Assembly: GCA_021297975.1 (NCBI GenBank)
Contig: JAJTHO010000095.1
Span: 1 to 13,370, forward strand
Origin: Alphaproteobacteria bacterium
GTDB lineage: Bacteria > Pseudomonadota > Alphaproteobacteria > JAJTHO01
Length of the DNA: 13,370 nt
Direction: 5' to 3'
How positions within the stretch are numbered: the stretch's first letter is position 1; every line of letters begins with the position of its first letter. Of this stretch, positions 6,600 to 13,370 are shown in pieces. Both the position numbers and the translations under genes were made by a program. Under the pieces are notes generated by a model, which had not been told where the DNA came from, did not search any database, and saw nothing but the letters and a program-made list of their open reading frames with translations.

Positions 6600-8390
6600 G
6601 TGAACGCAGCGTATCCCATTACGGATCATTATCATGATGTTGTTGTTGTTGGCGCGGGCGGCGCGGGACTGCGCGCGACGCTGGGCATGACGGCGGCGGG
6701 TCTTAAAACCGCCTGCGTCACGAAAGTTTACCCCACGCGCAGCCACACGGTTGCCGCCCAAGGCGGCGTTGCCGCGGCGCTTGGAAACGTCGATGAAGAT
6801 ACATGGGAAAACCACATGTACGACACCATCAAAGGGTCGGACTGGCTGGGTGATCAAGACGCGATTGAATACATGTGCCGCAACGCCATTCCGGCGGTGA
6901 TTGAGCTGGAACACATGGGCGTGCCGTTCTCCCGCCTTGATAACGGTAAAATTTACCAGCGCCCCTTTGGCGGCCACACGATTAACCAGGGCGAGAAAAT
7001 GGCGCGGCGCGCCTGCGCGGCGGCGGATTCCACCGGCCATGCGATTCTGCACACGCTGTACCAGCAATGCTTAAAGCATAACGCTGATTTTTATGTGGAA
7101 TACTTTGCGCTTGATTTGCTGATGGATGATGACGGCGCGTGTCGCGGTCTCCTCGCGCTGTGCATGGAAGATGGAACCTTGCACCGCTTTAATGCCCATC
7201 AAACAGTTATTGCGACCGGCGGGTATGGCCGGGTGTATTTCTCCTGCACCTCTGCCCACACCTGCACGGGCGACGGTAACGCCATGGCGCTGCGCGCTGG
7301 GCTGCCACTGCAAGACATGGAATTTGTTCAGTTTCACCCCACCGGGATTTACGGTGCGGGCTGCTTGATTACCGAAGGCGCACGGGGCGAAGGCGGTTAT
7401 CTCACCAACAGCGCCGGTGAGCGTTTCATGGAACGCTATGCCCCGAACGCCAAGGATTTGGCCTCGCGTGATGTCGTGTCGCGCTCAATGACCTTAGAGG
7501 TTAATGAGGGGCGCGGCGTAGGCGCAGAGAATGACCACATTTATCTGCATTTAGAGCATTTAGGCGCAGAAACCTTGAAAAAACGCCTGCCGGGTATCTC
7601 CGAAACAGCGCGCATTTTTGCCGGTGTTGATGTGACCAAAGAGCCGATTCCAGTGCAACCAACGGTTCACTATAACATGGGCGGTATTCCAACGAATTAC
7701 CACGGCGAAGTCCTGCGCCCAACAGCCAGCAACCCCGATGCGGTTTGTCCCGGCTTGATGGCGATTGGCGAGGCGGCGTGTGTGTCGGTGCACGGAGCCA
7801 ACCGCTTGGGTTGTAACTCCCTGTTGGATATTGTGGTGTTTGGCCGGGGTGCTGCGCACCGCGCGGCCGCTACCATTCAGCCGAACATGACGCACCGCAA
7901 GCCGCTAGAATCCGCAACGGATAAGGCGCTGGCACGCTTTGATGCTACGCGTCATGCCAAAGGCGGCACAAAGGTTGGTGATTTGCGCCTTGGCATGCAA
8001 AAAATCATGCAGCGCAACTGCGCGGTGTTCCGCAGCACGCAAATCCTGCAAGAGGGCGTTGATAAGATGGGCGGTATCATAGGCGGCCTCAGCGATATCA
8101 GCGTGTCCGACCGCAGCCTGATTTGGAACAGCGACCTTATCGAGGCGTTAGAGCTGGAAAACCTGGTCAGCCAAGCCGTTGTGACGCTGCATTCCGCTAA
8201 TGCCCGCAAAGAGTCACGCGGCGCGCATTCGCATGAGGATTTCCCGGAACGGGACGATCAAAACTGGATGAAGCACACGGTGTGCTGGTGGGATGGGGGC
8301 GCGAAAACTCGCCTCGATTACCGCCCGGTGCATATGTACACCCTGTCCAATGAAACGCCGGTTATTCCGCCGCAAGTGCGTAAATACTAA
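6600..8390 (+). CDS. sdhA: Succinate dehydrogenase flavoprotein subunit
   Basis: SdhA oxidises succinate to fumarate on the inner face of the membrane and passes electrons to SdhB. The 596-residue length is normal. The FAD dinucleotide site VVVGAGGAGLRA lies at 15-26. The SHTVAAQGG segment at 48-56 holds His49, the expected covalent FAD attachment point. Substrate-site segments are QFHPTGIYGAG (244-254), TEGARGEGG (258-266), HYNMGGIPTN (357-366) and VHGANRLGCNSLLD (397-410). The C-terminal region has the usual ESRGAHSHEDFPERDD and ends in VRKY. The start is GTG at 6600, chosen from the ribosome site spacing; the in-frame TTG at 6594 would add only two residues. It lies 11 bases after sdhD and 11 bases before sdhB. 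Confidence 0.98.
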   Translation: MNAAYPITDHYHDVVVVGAGGAGLRATLGMTAAGLKTACVTKVYPTRSHTVAAQGGVAAALGNVDEDTWENHMYDTIKGSDWLGDQDAIEYMCRNAIPAVIELEHMGVPFSRLDNGKIYQRPFGGHTINQGEKMARRACAAADSTGHAILHTLYQQCLKHNADFYVEYFALDLLMDDDGACRGLLALCMEDGTLHRFNAHQTVIATGGYGRVYFSCTSAHTCTGDGNAMALRAGLPLQDMEFVQFHPTGIYGAGCLITEGARGEGGYLTNSAGERFMERYAPNAKDLASRDVVSRSMTLEVNEGRGVGAENDHIYLHLEHLGAETLKKRLPGISETARIFAGVDVTKEPIPVQPTVHYNMGGIPTNYHGEVLRPTASNPDAVCPGLMAIGEAACVSVHGANRLGCNSLLDIVVFGRGAAHRAAATIQPNMTHRKPLESATDKALARFDATRHAKGGTKVGDLRLGMQKIMQRNCAVFRSTQILQEGVDKMGGIIGGLSDISVSDRSLIWNSDLIEALELENLVSQAVVTLHSANARKESRGAHSHEDFPERDDQNWMKHTVCWWDGGAKTRLDYRPVHMYTLSNETPVIPPQVRKY

Positions 8391-8401
8391 GGAGAAGATA
8401 A

Positions 8402-9184
8402 ATGGCCGAATTCTCCCTTCCCAAAAATTCCCGCTATAAAAAGGGGAAAACCTACCCCGCGCCGGAATCCGCCAAGCGGACAAAAACGGTGGTGCTCTAC
8501 CGCTGGAACCCCGAGGATGGGCAGAACCCGCGCCTTGATTACTACACCATTGATCTTGATAAGTGCGGCCCCATGGTGCTGGACGCGCTTATTAAAATCA
8601 AAAACGAGATTGATTCGGGCGTTACGTTTCGCCGCTCCTGCCGCGAGGGTATCTGCGGCAGCTGCGCCATGAATATTGACGGCACGAACACACTGGCATG
8701 TCTCAAGCCTATCAGTGAGATAGCTGGTGATATTAAAGTATTCCCTCTGCCGCACCTGCCAGTTATTAAAGACCTTGTGCCGGATTTATCAACAGCGTTT
8801 GCCCAGTATAAATCGGTGCAGCCTTGGCTTCAGGCGGATACCGCCCCCTCGCCGCAAAGCGAACGCAAGCAAAGCGTAACCGAGCGGGAAAAGCTCGATG
8901 GTTTGTGGGAATGCGTGCTGTGTTTCTGCTGCTCTACCAGCTGCCCCAGCTATTGGTGGAACGGTGACCGCTATTTGGGCCCCGCCGTGCTGCTGCAAGC
9001 CTACCGCTGGATTGCCGATTCACGGGATGAGGCCACCGGCGACCGGCTGGATAATCTCGAAGATCCGTTCCGGCTGTACCGCTGTCACACCATCATGAAT
9101 TGCACCCGCACCTGCCCGAAAGGCCTTAATCCTGCAAAGGCTATCGGTGAGATTAAGAAAAAAATAGCCGAACGGGTATTATAG
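8402..9184 (+). CDS. sdhB: Succinate dehydrogenase iron-sulfur subunit
   Basis: SdhB carries electrons from the SdhA flavin to ubiquinone through three clusters. The 260-residue protein has an N-terminal plant-type ferredoxin domain. CREGICGSCAMNIDG with Cys80, Cys85, Cys88 and later Cys100 fits the [2Fe-2S] site. In the C-terminal domain, CVLCFCCSTSCPSYWWN (171-187) and CHTIMNCTRTCPKGLNP (228-244) provide the rest. By family comparison Cys171, Cys174, Cys177 and Cys238 bind [4Fe-4S], and Cys181, Cys228 and Cys234 bind [3Fe-4S]. All ligands are present. The ATG at 8402 follows AAGGAG by 7 bases, and that site shares bases with the sdhA stop. It is the last gene of the sdhCDAB run; the next start is 35 bases on, without a visible terminator. 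Confidence 0.98.
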   Translation: MAEFSLPKNSRYKKGKTYPAPESAKRTKTVVLYRWNPEDGQNPRLDYYTIDLDKCGPMVLDALIKIKNEIDSGVTFRRSCREGICGSCAMNIDGTNTLACLKPISEIAGDIKVFPLPHLPVIKDLVPDLSTAFAQYKSVQPWLQADTAPSPQSERKQSVTEREKLDGLWECVLCFCCSTSCPSYWWNGDRYLGPAVLLQAYRWIADSRDEATGDRLDNLEDPFRLYRCHTIMNCTRTCPKGLNPAKAIGEIKKKIAERVL

Positions 9185-9219
9185 TCTTATAGGTGTTGTC
9201 TCTATTCACTGAGGGATGT

Positions 9220-9822
9220 ATGCGCTTCACTGCTTGTCTTTTAAGTCTATCGCTGTTGTTGTCAGCTTGCGGCGGTTATGCTCGTCCGGCCGGTACGGCG
9301 GCATCAACGCCTCTACCGGTGGTACAAGCCGCACCGGGTGATGCGCCCACAGCGGCGGATATAGCCCGCGATTATCAGCTTGATACCGGTGACCGTTTGC
9401 GTGTGCGCGTATTCGGCGAAGAGCAAATGACAGGTGAATATGATGTGGATGCGGGCGGCAACGTAACATTCCCACTAATTGGTGTTGTTGCAGCGCGCGG
9501 CCAGACGGCGACAGCGTTTAGTGACGCGCTGAAAGAAAAGCTGAAACAAGGCTTTTTGATTGACCCGCAATTGACCGTAGATGTGCTGAATTACCGCCCC
9601 TTCTATATCATTGGCGAAGTGAAGCAGCCGGGCAGCTATGCGTATGTTAACGGCATGAACGTGGTCAACGCCGTGGCGCTGGCGGGCGGTTTTACTTATC
9701 GCGCTAAAGAAAACATTGCGCTAATCAAACGAGCAAAAAATCCCAATGCAGAAGAATTAGGCGGCCCCCAGACGATTGTGTTACCGGGTGATGTGATTGC
9801 TATTCCAGAGCGCTATTTCTGA
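9220..9822 (+). CDS. Small Wza/KpsD-like polysaccharide export lipoprotein
   Basis: This is a 200-residue predicted outer-membrane lipoprotein. Residues 1-17 form a signal peptide with lipobox LLSAC (Cys17). A Poly_export domain at about 50-124 has YQLDTGDRLRVRVFGEEQMT (52-71) and NVTFPLIGVV (81-90). A single SLBB-type domain follows at about 126-175 (FYIIGEVKQPGSYAYVNGMN, then VVNAVALAGGFTYRAKE). It ends in VLPGDVIAIPERYF. Family members line the outer-membrane channel for capsule or exopolysaccharide. Full Wza is nearly twice as long with more SLBB repeats, so this is a short form. The start at 9220 gives a proper signal peptide with GAGGG 4 bases upstream; the frame is open back to a GTG at 9193, which is less likely. 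No Wzc-like kinase is adjacent. A flippase gene converges from the right, 13 bases away. Confidence 0.88.
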   Translation: MRFTACLLSLSLLLSACGGYARPAGTAASTPLPVVQAAPGDAPTAADIARDYQLDTGDRLRVRVFGEEQMTGEYDVDAGGNVTFPLIGVVAARGQTATAFSDALKEKLKQGFLIDPQLTVDVLNYRPFYIIGEVKQPGSYAYVNGMNVVNAVALAGGFTYRAKENIALIKRAKNPNAEELGGPQTIVLPGDVIAIPERYF

Positions 9823-9835
9823 AGATTCCTACTCG

Positions 9836-11269
9836 TTAAGACCGGTATCGCTTCAGCAGCGCCTGGCGCATCCCACCAACGTTCATCACTAGAACCGCTG
9901 CAGTATAAAATACTAGCCCGCTCGCCATTTTCGCCCCGATCGCTATGGTGAGGTTTTCAATTTTCGGTATCAACAGCGTAACGCCGACCATAGCTATACT
10001 GGCGGCGCAAATCTTTGCCATATCACCCCAGGGAATATACAGCGCCGTTATCCGCGAGACGATGGCATAGGCAACAACTAGCGCTGTCACCTGCACCCCA
10101 AGCGCTGTATACGCCGCGCCCATCACACCGTATTTCGGAATCACCAAAAGGTTAATCAGCAGCGCCGCCAGCGCCGAAGGAATCAGGGCAATCACCAGCA
10201 AATCATTGCGCCGCGCGAGCAGAAAATAATGCTCAACATAATGACCGCGCAGGTTCGCGGCTAAGGCGGCCAGCGCAATGATGGGCATAATTGCGGCAGC
10301 CTGTTCGCGGAAGGCATCGCCCAAGAGCAGCGTCGCCAATTCCGGCGCTATCGCGGCAAAACCCAAGGATGCAGGCATGCCCAGCCCCAAAATCCACAGC
10401 GCGTTCATGCCTAGTTGTTTTTTCTTCAAGTCTTCGTCGTTGCTATCTACCGCCCGCACGGCCAAAGGATGCGACGCCATGGCCACAATCATAAACACGG
10501 CGCTGATGGCTTGTTCGGCAAGGCTCACCCCGGCGGAATAAAACCCAACCGCCTCCTCACCGCAATAATGTTGCAGGATAAAGCGATCGACCTTCATCGC
10601 CAAATAACCAAACACGCCAATAAGAATCAGCACACCCGCATAATTCCAAATGGTGCGCATCACCGCTCGGTTCGCCCGCCGCCACCGCAAAAACGGCGCC
10701 AATGCGCGCATATCGGCGAGTATCAAGATAATATAACCGATTAAAATTCCGAACAGCGGCGCATTGGCTGTTTTACTGCCGAAATACACTGCAACCGCCA
10801 TAAACAACAAGCTGAGCAACGACTGCAATGACTGCAACACAGAAAAGCGCCCGCTTTTCAAATCGGCCATGTGTACCCGCAGAACAAGCTGCTGCGCGCT
10901 GAAGGCGAGGGTTAATAGCAGCGTGAGGGTGTAATAATTAAGCCCTTCCTTGCCGTGCCAATCAAATAAGGCCACTACCCCGGCTAAAAAGAGACTCAGA
11001 AGAAGAAACATCACACCAAACCATGCGCCCAAACCCGCCAGTAATTCAGCGCGCTCATCGGGCGTTGCCGCACCGGGCAGAAGCCGCACGAGCGCCGAAA
11101 CCAGCCAACTGGTGAGCGTTGTCTGCCCCACCATCATCGCCGTCACCGCCAATGAATACAGCCCGAATTGATCCGCAGGTAACACGCGCGTAAGCAGCAC
11201 CAACGTTGCCAGTCCCGTCAGCGCCGGAATCAGCTTCGCCGGGGTGTAAAACAGCATGTGTTTAATCAT
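9836..11269 (-). CDS. Polysaccharide/lipid-linked oligosaccharide flippase (Wzx-like, MOP superfamily)
   Basis: This is a 477-residue integral inner-membrane protein with about 12-14 hydrophobic helices. The segments 12-29, 38-63, 80-103, 113-132, 147-164, 171-189, 209-225, 248-271, 288-309, 325-341, 357-377, 383-405, 419-434 and 446-464 look membrane-spanning. The N-terminus (AKLIPALTGLATLVLLTRVL, then PADQFGLYSL) and the mid-protein VDRFILQHYCGEEAVGFYSA (227-246) are typical of the RfbX/Wzx polysaccharide transport family, which moves undecaprenyl-linked repeat units to the periplasmic face. The substrate cannot be read from the sequence. The ATG at 11269 has no clear Shine-Dalgarno site, and an in-frame ATG at 11257 is an alternative. 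It is divergent from the sulfate-activation gene and convergent with the export lipoprotein. Confidence 0.88.
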   Translation of the reverse strand: MIKHMLFYTPAKLIPALTGLATLVLLTRVLPADQFGLYSLAVTAMMVGQTTLTSWLVSALVRLLPGAATPDERAELLAGLGAWFGVMFLLLSLFLAGVVALFDWHGKEGLNYYTLTLLLTLAFSAQQLVLRVHMADLKSGRFSVLQSLQSLLSLLFMAVAVYFGSKTANAPLFGILIGYIILILADMRALAPFLRWRRANRAVMRTIWNYAGVLILIGVFGYLAMKVDRFILQHYCGEEAVGFYSAGVSLAEQAISAVFMIVAMASHPLAVRAVDSNDEDLKKKQLGMNALWILGLGMPASLGFAAIAPELATLLLGDAFREQAAAIMPIIALAALAANLRGHYVEHYFLLARRNDLLVIALIPSALAALLINLLVIPKYGVMGAAYTALGVQVTALVVAYAIVSRITALYIPWGDMAKICAASIAMVGVTLLIPKIENLTIAIGAKMASGLVFYTAAVLVMNVGGMRQALLKRYRS

Positions 11270-11283
11270 GGGCTATCATTTGC

Positions 11284-11310
11284 TTGTCAGTGGTCATTAA
11301 AAATTATAAT
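11284..11310 (+). promoter_or_regulatory. Candidate promoter of the sat-cysC gene
   Basis: TTGTCA (11284-11289, 5 of 6) and a perfect TATAAT (11305-11310) are separated by 15 bases, slightly short. The predicted leader would be about 50 bases. The -10 lies within the symmetrical ATTATAAT (11303-11310), which also gives TATAAT on the minus strand towards the flippase gene, although no good -35 is seen in that direction. Confidence 0.45.
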
Positions 11311-11319
11311 CAATTTATC

Positions 11320-11337
11320 CCGCGTCTGTGTGCGCGG
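11320..11337 (+). promoter_or_regulatory. Small hairpin in the sat-cysC leader
   Basis: CCGCG (11320-11324) and CGCGG (11333-11337) can pair around an 8-base loop, just after the predicted transcription start. It could be a leader structure or an operator-like dyad, or it may be chance in GC-rich DNA. Confidence 0.25.
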
Positions 11338-11353
11338 AATTTATCGACTTGTA

Positions 11354-11358
11354 AAGGA
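11354..11358 (+). promoter_or_regulatory. Ribosome binding site of sat-cysC
   Basis: AAGGA lies 9 bases before the ATG at 11368. It fixes the start there rather than at an upstream in-frame TTG (11284), which falls within the candidate -35 element. Confidence 0.6.
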
Positions 11359-11367
11359 ACCCTGTTC

Positions 11368-13080
11368 ATGACGGCTCTTATTGCCCCGCACGGCGGCACG
11401 CTTATTGATTTAGTCGCCAGCGGCGCGGCGCTCGATGCTGCAAAAAAACGCCTGTTAACCGCCGCCTCATGGGATTTAACCGCGCGGCAGGTGTGTGATG
11501 TGGAATTGCTGCTTAACGGCGGCTTTTCGCCCCTTCGCGGCTTTTTGAATCAGGCGGATTATGACAGTGTGGTGGAGACGCTGCGCCTCAAAGACGGCAC
11601 GCTCTGGCCGATGCCGATAACACTGGATGTCAGCGAGACTTTTGCAGCTAGCGTCTCGGTTGGCCAAGATATCGCGCTGCGCGACAGCGAGGGCGTGGCG
11701 CTGGCCATTTTAACGGTGGAATCAAAATACACCCCGGATAAGAAAAAAGAAGCAGTGCAGGTTTTCGGCGCGGATGACACCGCCCACCCGGCGGTGCAGT
11801 ATTTACACACCAAAGCCGGCGCGGTGTATCTCGGCGGCACGTTAACCGGCCTAGAGCTGCCCACGCATTATGATTTCAAACATCTGCGCACGCATCCTAA
11901 ACAATTGCGTGAACTATTCACCCAGCGCGGCTGGGGGAGGATTGTGGCGTTCCAGACACGCAACCCCATGCACCGGGCACACTATGAGCTGACCAAGCGC
12001 GCCGCGATTTCCGCCGAGGCAAACCTCCTCGTGCATCCCGTTGTGGGCATGACCAAACCGGGGGATGTGGATCATTACAGCCGGGTGCGCTGCTATGAGC
12101 ATGTTTTGGCCAGCTATCCTGAATCAACCGCGATGCTGAGCTTGTTGCCGCTGGCCATGCGCATGGCGGGCCCCCGCGAAGCCCTATGGCACGCGATTAT
12201 CCGCAAAAACTATGGCTGTAATTTCTTTATTGTCGGGCGCGATCATGCCGGGCCCGGTAAGAATAGCCAAGGCAAGGATTTTTACGGCGCGTACGATGCG
12301 CAAGAACTCGTGAAAAAATATCAAGATGAGCTGGGCATCACCATGGTTCCGTTCCAAGAAATGCTCTATGCGGAAAACCGCTGCGAATACGTTCCGGCGG
12401 ATGAAGTGACCCCGGATGATAAAGTCCTGAACATCAGCGGCACGGAATTCCGCCGCCGCCTGCAAAACGATATTGATGTGCCGGAGTGGTTTTCGTTTCC
12501 GGCTGTTTTAACCGAACTCAAGCGTACCTATCCGCCCAAAGCGCGGCAAGGCTTTTGCTTGTTTTTCACCGGGCTATCGGGTTCGGGAAAATCAACAATT
12601 GCCAATGCGGTGATGGTAAAACTATTGGAAATTGGCGGCCGCGCCGTCACGATGCTCGACGGCGATCAAGTGCGCAAACACCTCTCCTCTGAGCTGGGCT
12701 TTTCCAAAGAACACCGCGATTTAAATATTCGCCGCATTGGCTATGTGGCATCCGAAATCGCGAAATCCGGCGGCATTGCCATTTGCGCCCCCATTGCCCC
12801 CTATGCCGCAACGCGCCGCGACATTCGTGAGAGCTTTGAAGGGCAAGCGGGCTTTTTGGAAATTCACGTCTCAACCCCGATTGAAACCTGTGAAGCGCGT
12901 GACCGTAAGGGGCTGTATGCGAAAGCCCGCGCCGGGATTCTCAAGGGCTTTACCGGCATTGATGATCCGTATGAGGCGCCGGAAAATCCGGATATCTGCC
13001 TTGATACCTCCCAGGTGAGCAAAGAAGAAGCCGCGCAGCGCATCGTGCTTAAATTGCAGAGCCTCGGGTATATCGGCTAG
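11368..13080 (+). CDS. Bifunctional ATP sulfurylase / adenylylsulfate kinase (Sat-CysC fusion)
   Basis: The protein activates sulfate in two steps: sulfate plus ATP gives APS, and APS plus ATP gives PAPS. It has 570 residues. The N-terminal Sat-type sulfurylase (about 1-385) carries GFSPLRGFL (52-60), the catalytic QTRNPMHRAH (196-205), HPVVGMTKPGD (223-233), GRDHAGPG (290-297) and NISGTEFRRRL (355-365). The C-terminal kinase (about 393-570) has a P-loop GLSGSGKST (402-410), LDGDQVRKHLSSELGFS (430-446), NIRRIGYVASEIAKSGGIAI (453-472) and the KGLYAKARAGILKGFTGIDD segment (514-533). Both halves keep their active motifs, so neither looks degenerate. The likely outcome is PAPS for assimilation or sulfotransferases. 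It stands alone, divergent from the flippase, and is followed by a palindromic element. Confidence 0.96.
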   Translation: MTALIAPHGGTLIDLVASGAALDAAKKRLLTAASWDLTARQVCDVELLLNGGFSPLRGFLNQADYDSVVETLRLKDGTLWPMPITLDVSETFAASVSVGQDIALRDSEGVALAILTVESKYTPDKKKEAVQVFGADDTAHPAVQYLHTKAGAVYLGGTLTGLELPTHYDFKHLRTHPKQLRELFTQRGWGRIVAFQTRNPMHRAHYELTKRAAISAEANLLVHPVVGMTKPGDVDHYSRVRCYEHVLASYPESTAMLSLLPLAMRMAGPREALWHAIIRKNYGCNFFIVGRDHAGPGKNSQGKDFYGAYDAQELVKKYQDELGITMVPFQEMLYAENRCEYVPADEVTPDDKVLNISGTEFRRRLQNDIDVPEWFSFPAVLTELKRTYPPKARQGFCLFFTGLSGSGKSTIANAVMVKLLEIGGRAVTMLDGDQVRKHLSSELGFSKEHRDLNIRRIGYVASEIAKSGGIAICAPIAPYAATRRDIRESFEGQAGFLEIHVSTPIETCEARDRKGLYAKARAGILKGFTGIDDPYEAPENPDICLDTSQVSKEEAAQRIVLKLQSLGYIG

Positions 13081-13124
13081 ACAACGAAACAGCTTTATCC
13101 AAAATAAGGGTCATCTCGACCGGA

Positions 13125-13144
13125 GCAAAACCTCTTGGTTTTGC
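13125..13144. repeat. Left-arm hairpin of the palindromic element
   Basis: An 8-base perfect stem, GCAAAACC with GGTTTTGC, closes a TCTT tetraloop. Confidence 0.8.
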
Positions 13145-13190
13145 GAAGCGGAGAGATCTCCCCTTCATTCTACGGGAGATCCCTCCGCGC

Positions 13191-13206
13191 AGCCGCTAAC
13201 GCGGCT
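13191..13206. repeat. Right-arm hairpin of the palindromic element
   Basis: A 6-base perfect stem, AGCCGC with GCGGCT, closes a TAAC tetraloop. Its sequence is unrelated to the left-arm hairpin although its position in the arm is equivalent. Confidence 0.8.
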
Positions 13207-13293
13207 TTGGTCGGGATGACGTTACTTTTATTGAATCCCCCTCGACAAAGCGTGCAGCACTTGCTACCTAGCCGCACACAAGGTGAGGAACTC

Positions 13294-13370
13294 ATGGACA
13301 GCATCGATTCAACAACCGCCAAGCAATTGCAAAGCTTTATTGAGCGCCTAGAGCGTTTAGAGGAAGACAA
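13294..13370 (+). CDS. gapR: GapR-family (DUF2312) DNA-binding protein, N-terminal part
   Basis: Only the first 25 codons and two bases are present; the gene continues beyond the window. The translation begins MDSIDSTTAKQLQSF and continues IERLERLEED. This matches the opening helix of the DUF2312/GapR family, in which a short N-terminal tail leads into a coiled-coil of the QLKSxIxRLERLE type. GapR of Caulobacter is a small nucleoid-associated protein that binds overtwisted, AT-rich DNA ahead of forks and RNA polymerase. A good ribosome site, AGGTGAGG (13281-13288), lies 5 bases before the ATG. No convincing promoter is visible in the 73 bases between the palindromic element and the start. The family call rests on a short segment but a distinctive one. 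Confidence 0.75.
   Translation, partial: MDSIDSTTAKQLQSFIERLERLEED

Larger units (their letters stand above)
13110..13220. repeat. Cloverleaf-like long inverted repeat (REP/MITE-like)
   Basis: This 111-base intergenic element reads as two arms that are near-complementary. GTCATCTCGACC (13110-13121) pairs with GGTCGGGATGAC (13209-13220) with one T-G mismatch. Further in, GCGGAGAGATCTCCC (13148-13162) pairs with GGGAGATCCCTCCGC (13174-13188) with one mismatch, around an 11-base loop. Each arm also holds its own small hairpin at the same place. Ends of the GTCATCCCGACC type are familiar from dispersed intergenic repeats of several bacteria; copy number here cannot be judged from one copy. It may also act as a terminator for sat-cysC, but no strong T-run follows. 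Confidence 0.85.

Noticed and set aside
6585..8755. Several minus-strand open frames opposite sdhA and sdhB.
   Set aside because: The plus strand carries complete succinate dehydrogenase subunits; the opposite frames have no motifs.
11284..11367. An N-terminal extension of Sat-CysC by 28 residues from an upstream TTG.
   Set aside because: The extension spans a likely promoter and leader; the ATG at 11368 has a ribosome site and gives the usual family N-terminus.
13081..13293. A classic rho-independent terminator after sat-cysC.
   Set aside because: A strong fold exists (the repeat element), but the T-rich stretch after it is short and interrupted, so I keep it only as a possible role of the repeat.
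13170..13370. A minus-strand open frame running in from the right edge.
   Set aside because: It crosses the palindromic repeat and is antisense to the gapR-like start, and it shows no family resemblance.
1..13370. CRISPR arrays, transposases, phage genes, toxin-antitoxin pairs, tRNA or rRNA genes.
   Set aside because: None were found by reading both strands; gaps are short and the proteins match housekeeping families.

Overview
The window reads as a compact stretch of an alphaproteobacterial chromosome. The main clues are a GapR-family (DUF2312) reading frame entering at the right edge, an alphaproteobacterial-type SdhCDAB set, a Sat-CysC fusion for sulfate activation, and an aspartate kinase gene divergent from ubiG. 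The exact lineage cannot be fixed from the sequence; I lean towards a Rhodospirillales- or Micavibrio-like group, as inference only. Base composition is moderate to fairly high GC throughout, and nothing looks foreign apart from one palindromic repeat.

Left block, minus strand (10-4966): lysC, an NPD-family flavoprotein, a RodZ-like protein, ispG and a DUF2059 lipoprotein are read leftward. Junctions run from a 20-base overlap to a 23-base gap, so this is probably one transcription unit. A possible next start codon lies at the very left edge. Middle block, plus strand (5025-9822): ubiG, sdhC, sdhD, sdhA, sdhB and a small Wza-like export lipoprotein. UbiG helps make ubiquinone and succinate dehydrogenase reduces it, so the two adjacent units are functionally linked. 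A minus-strand flippase (9836-11269) converges on the export lipoprotein. A bifunctional ATP sulfurylase/APS kinase (11368-13080) diverges from the flippase.

Right edge (13081-13370): a 111-base element folds as a near-perfect long inverted repeat with a small tetraloop hairpin in each arm. It is followed by the first 25 codons of a gapR-like gene with a good ribosome binding site.

Most of the window is housekeeping: lysine/threonine precursor synthesis, isoprenoid synthesis, cell shape, respiration and sulfate activation. I see no defence system, CRISPR array, transposase, tRNA or rRNA. The most interesting items are the cloverleaf-like palindrome, the neighbourhood of polysaccharide export, flippase and PAPS-forming genes, and two divergent intergenic regions whose opposing -10 candidates overlap. 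No stretch longer than 300 bases lacks a gene; the longest gap is 13081-13293.
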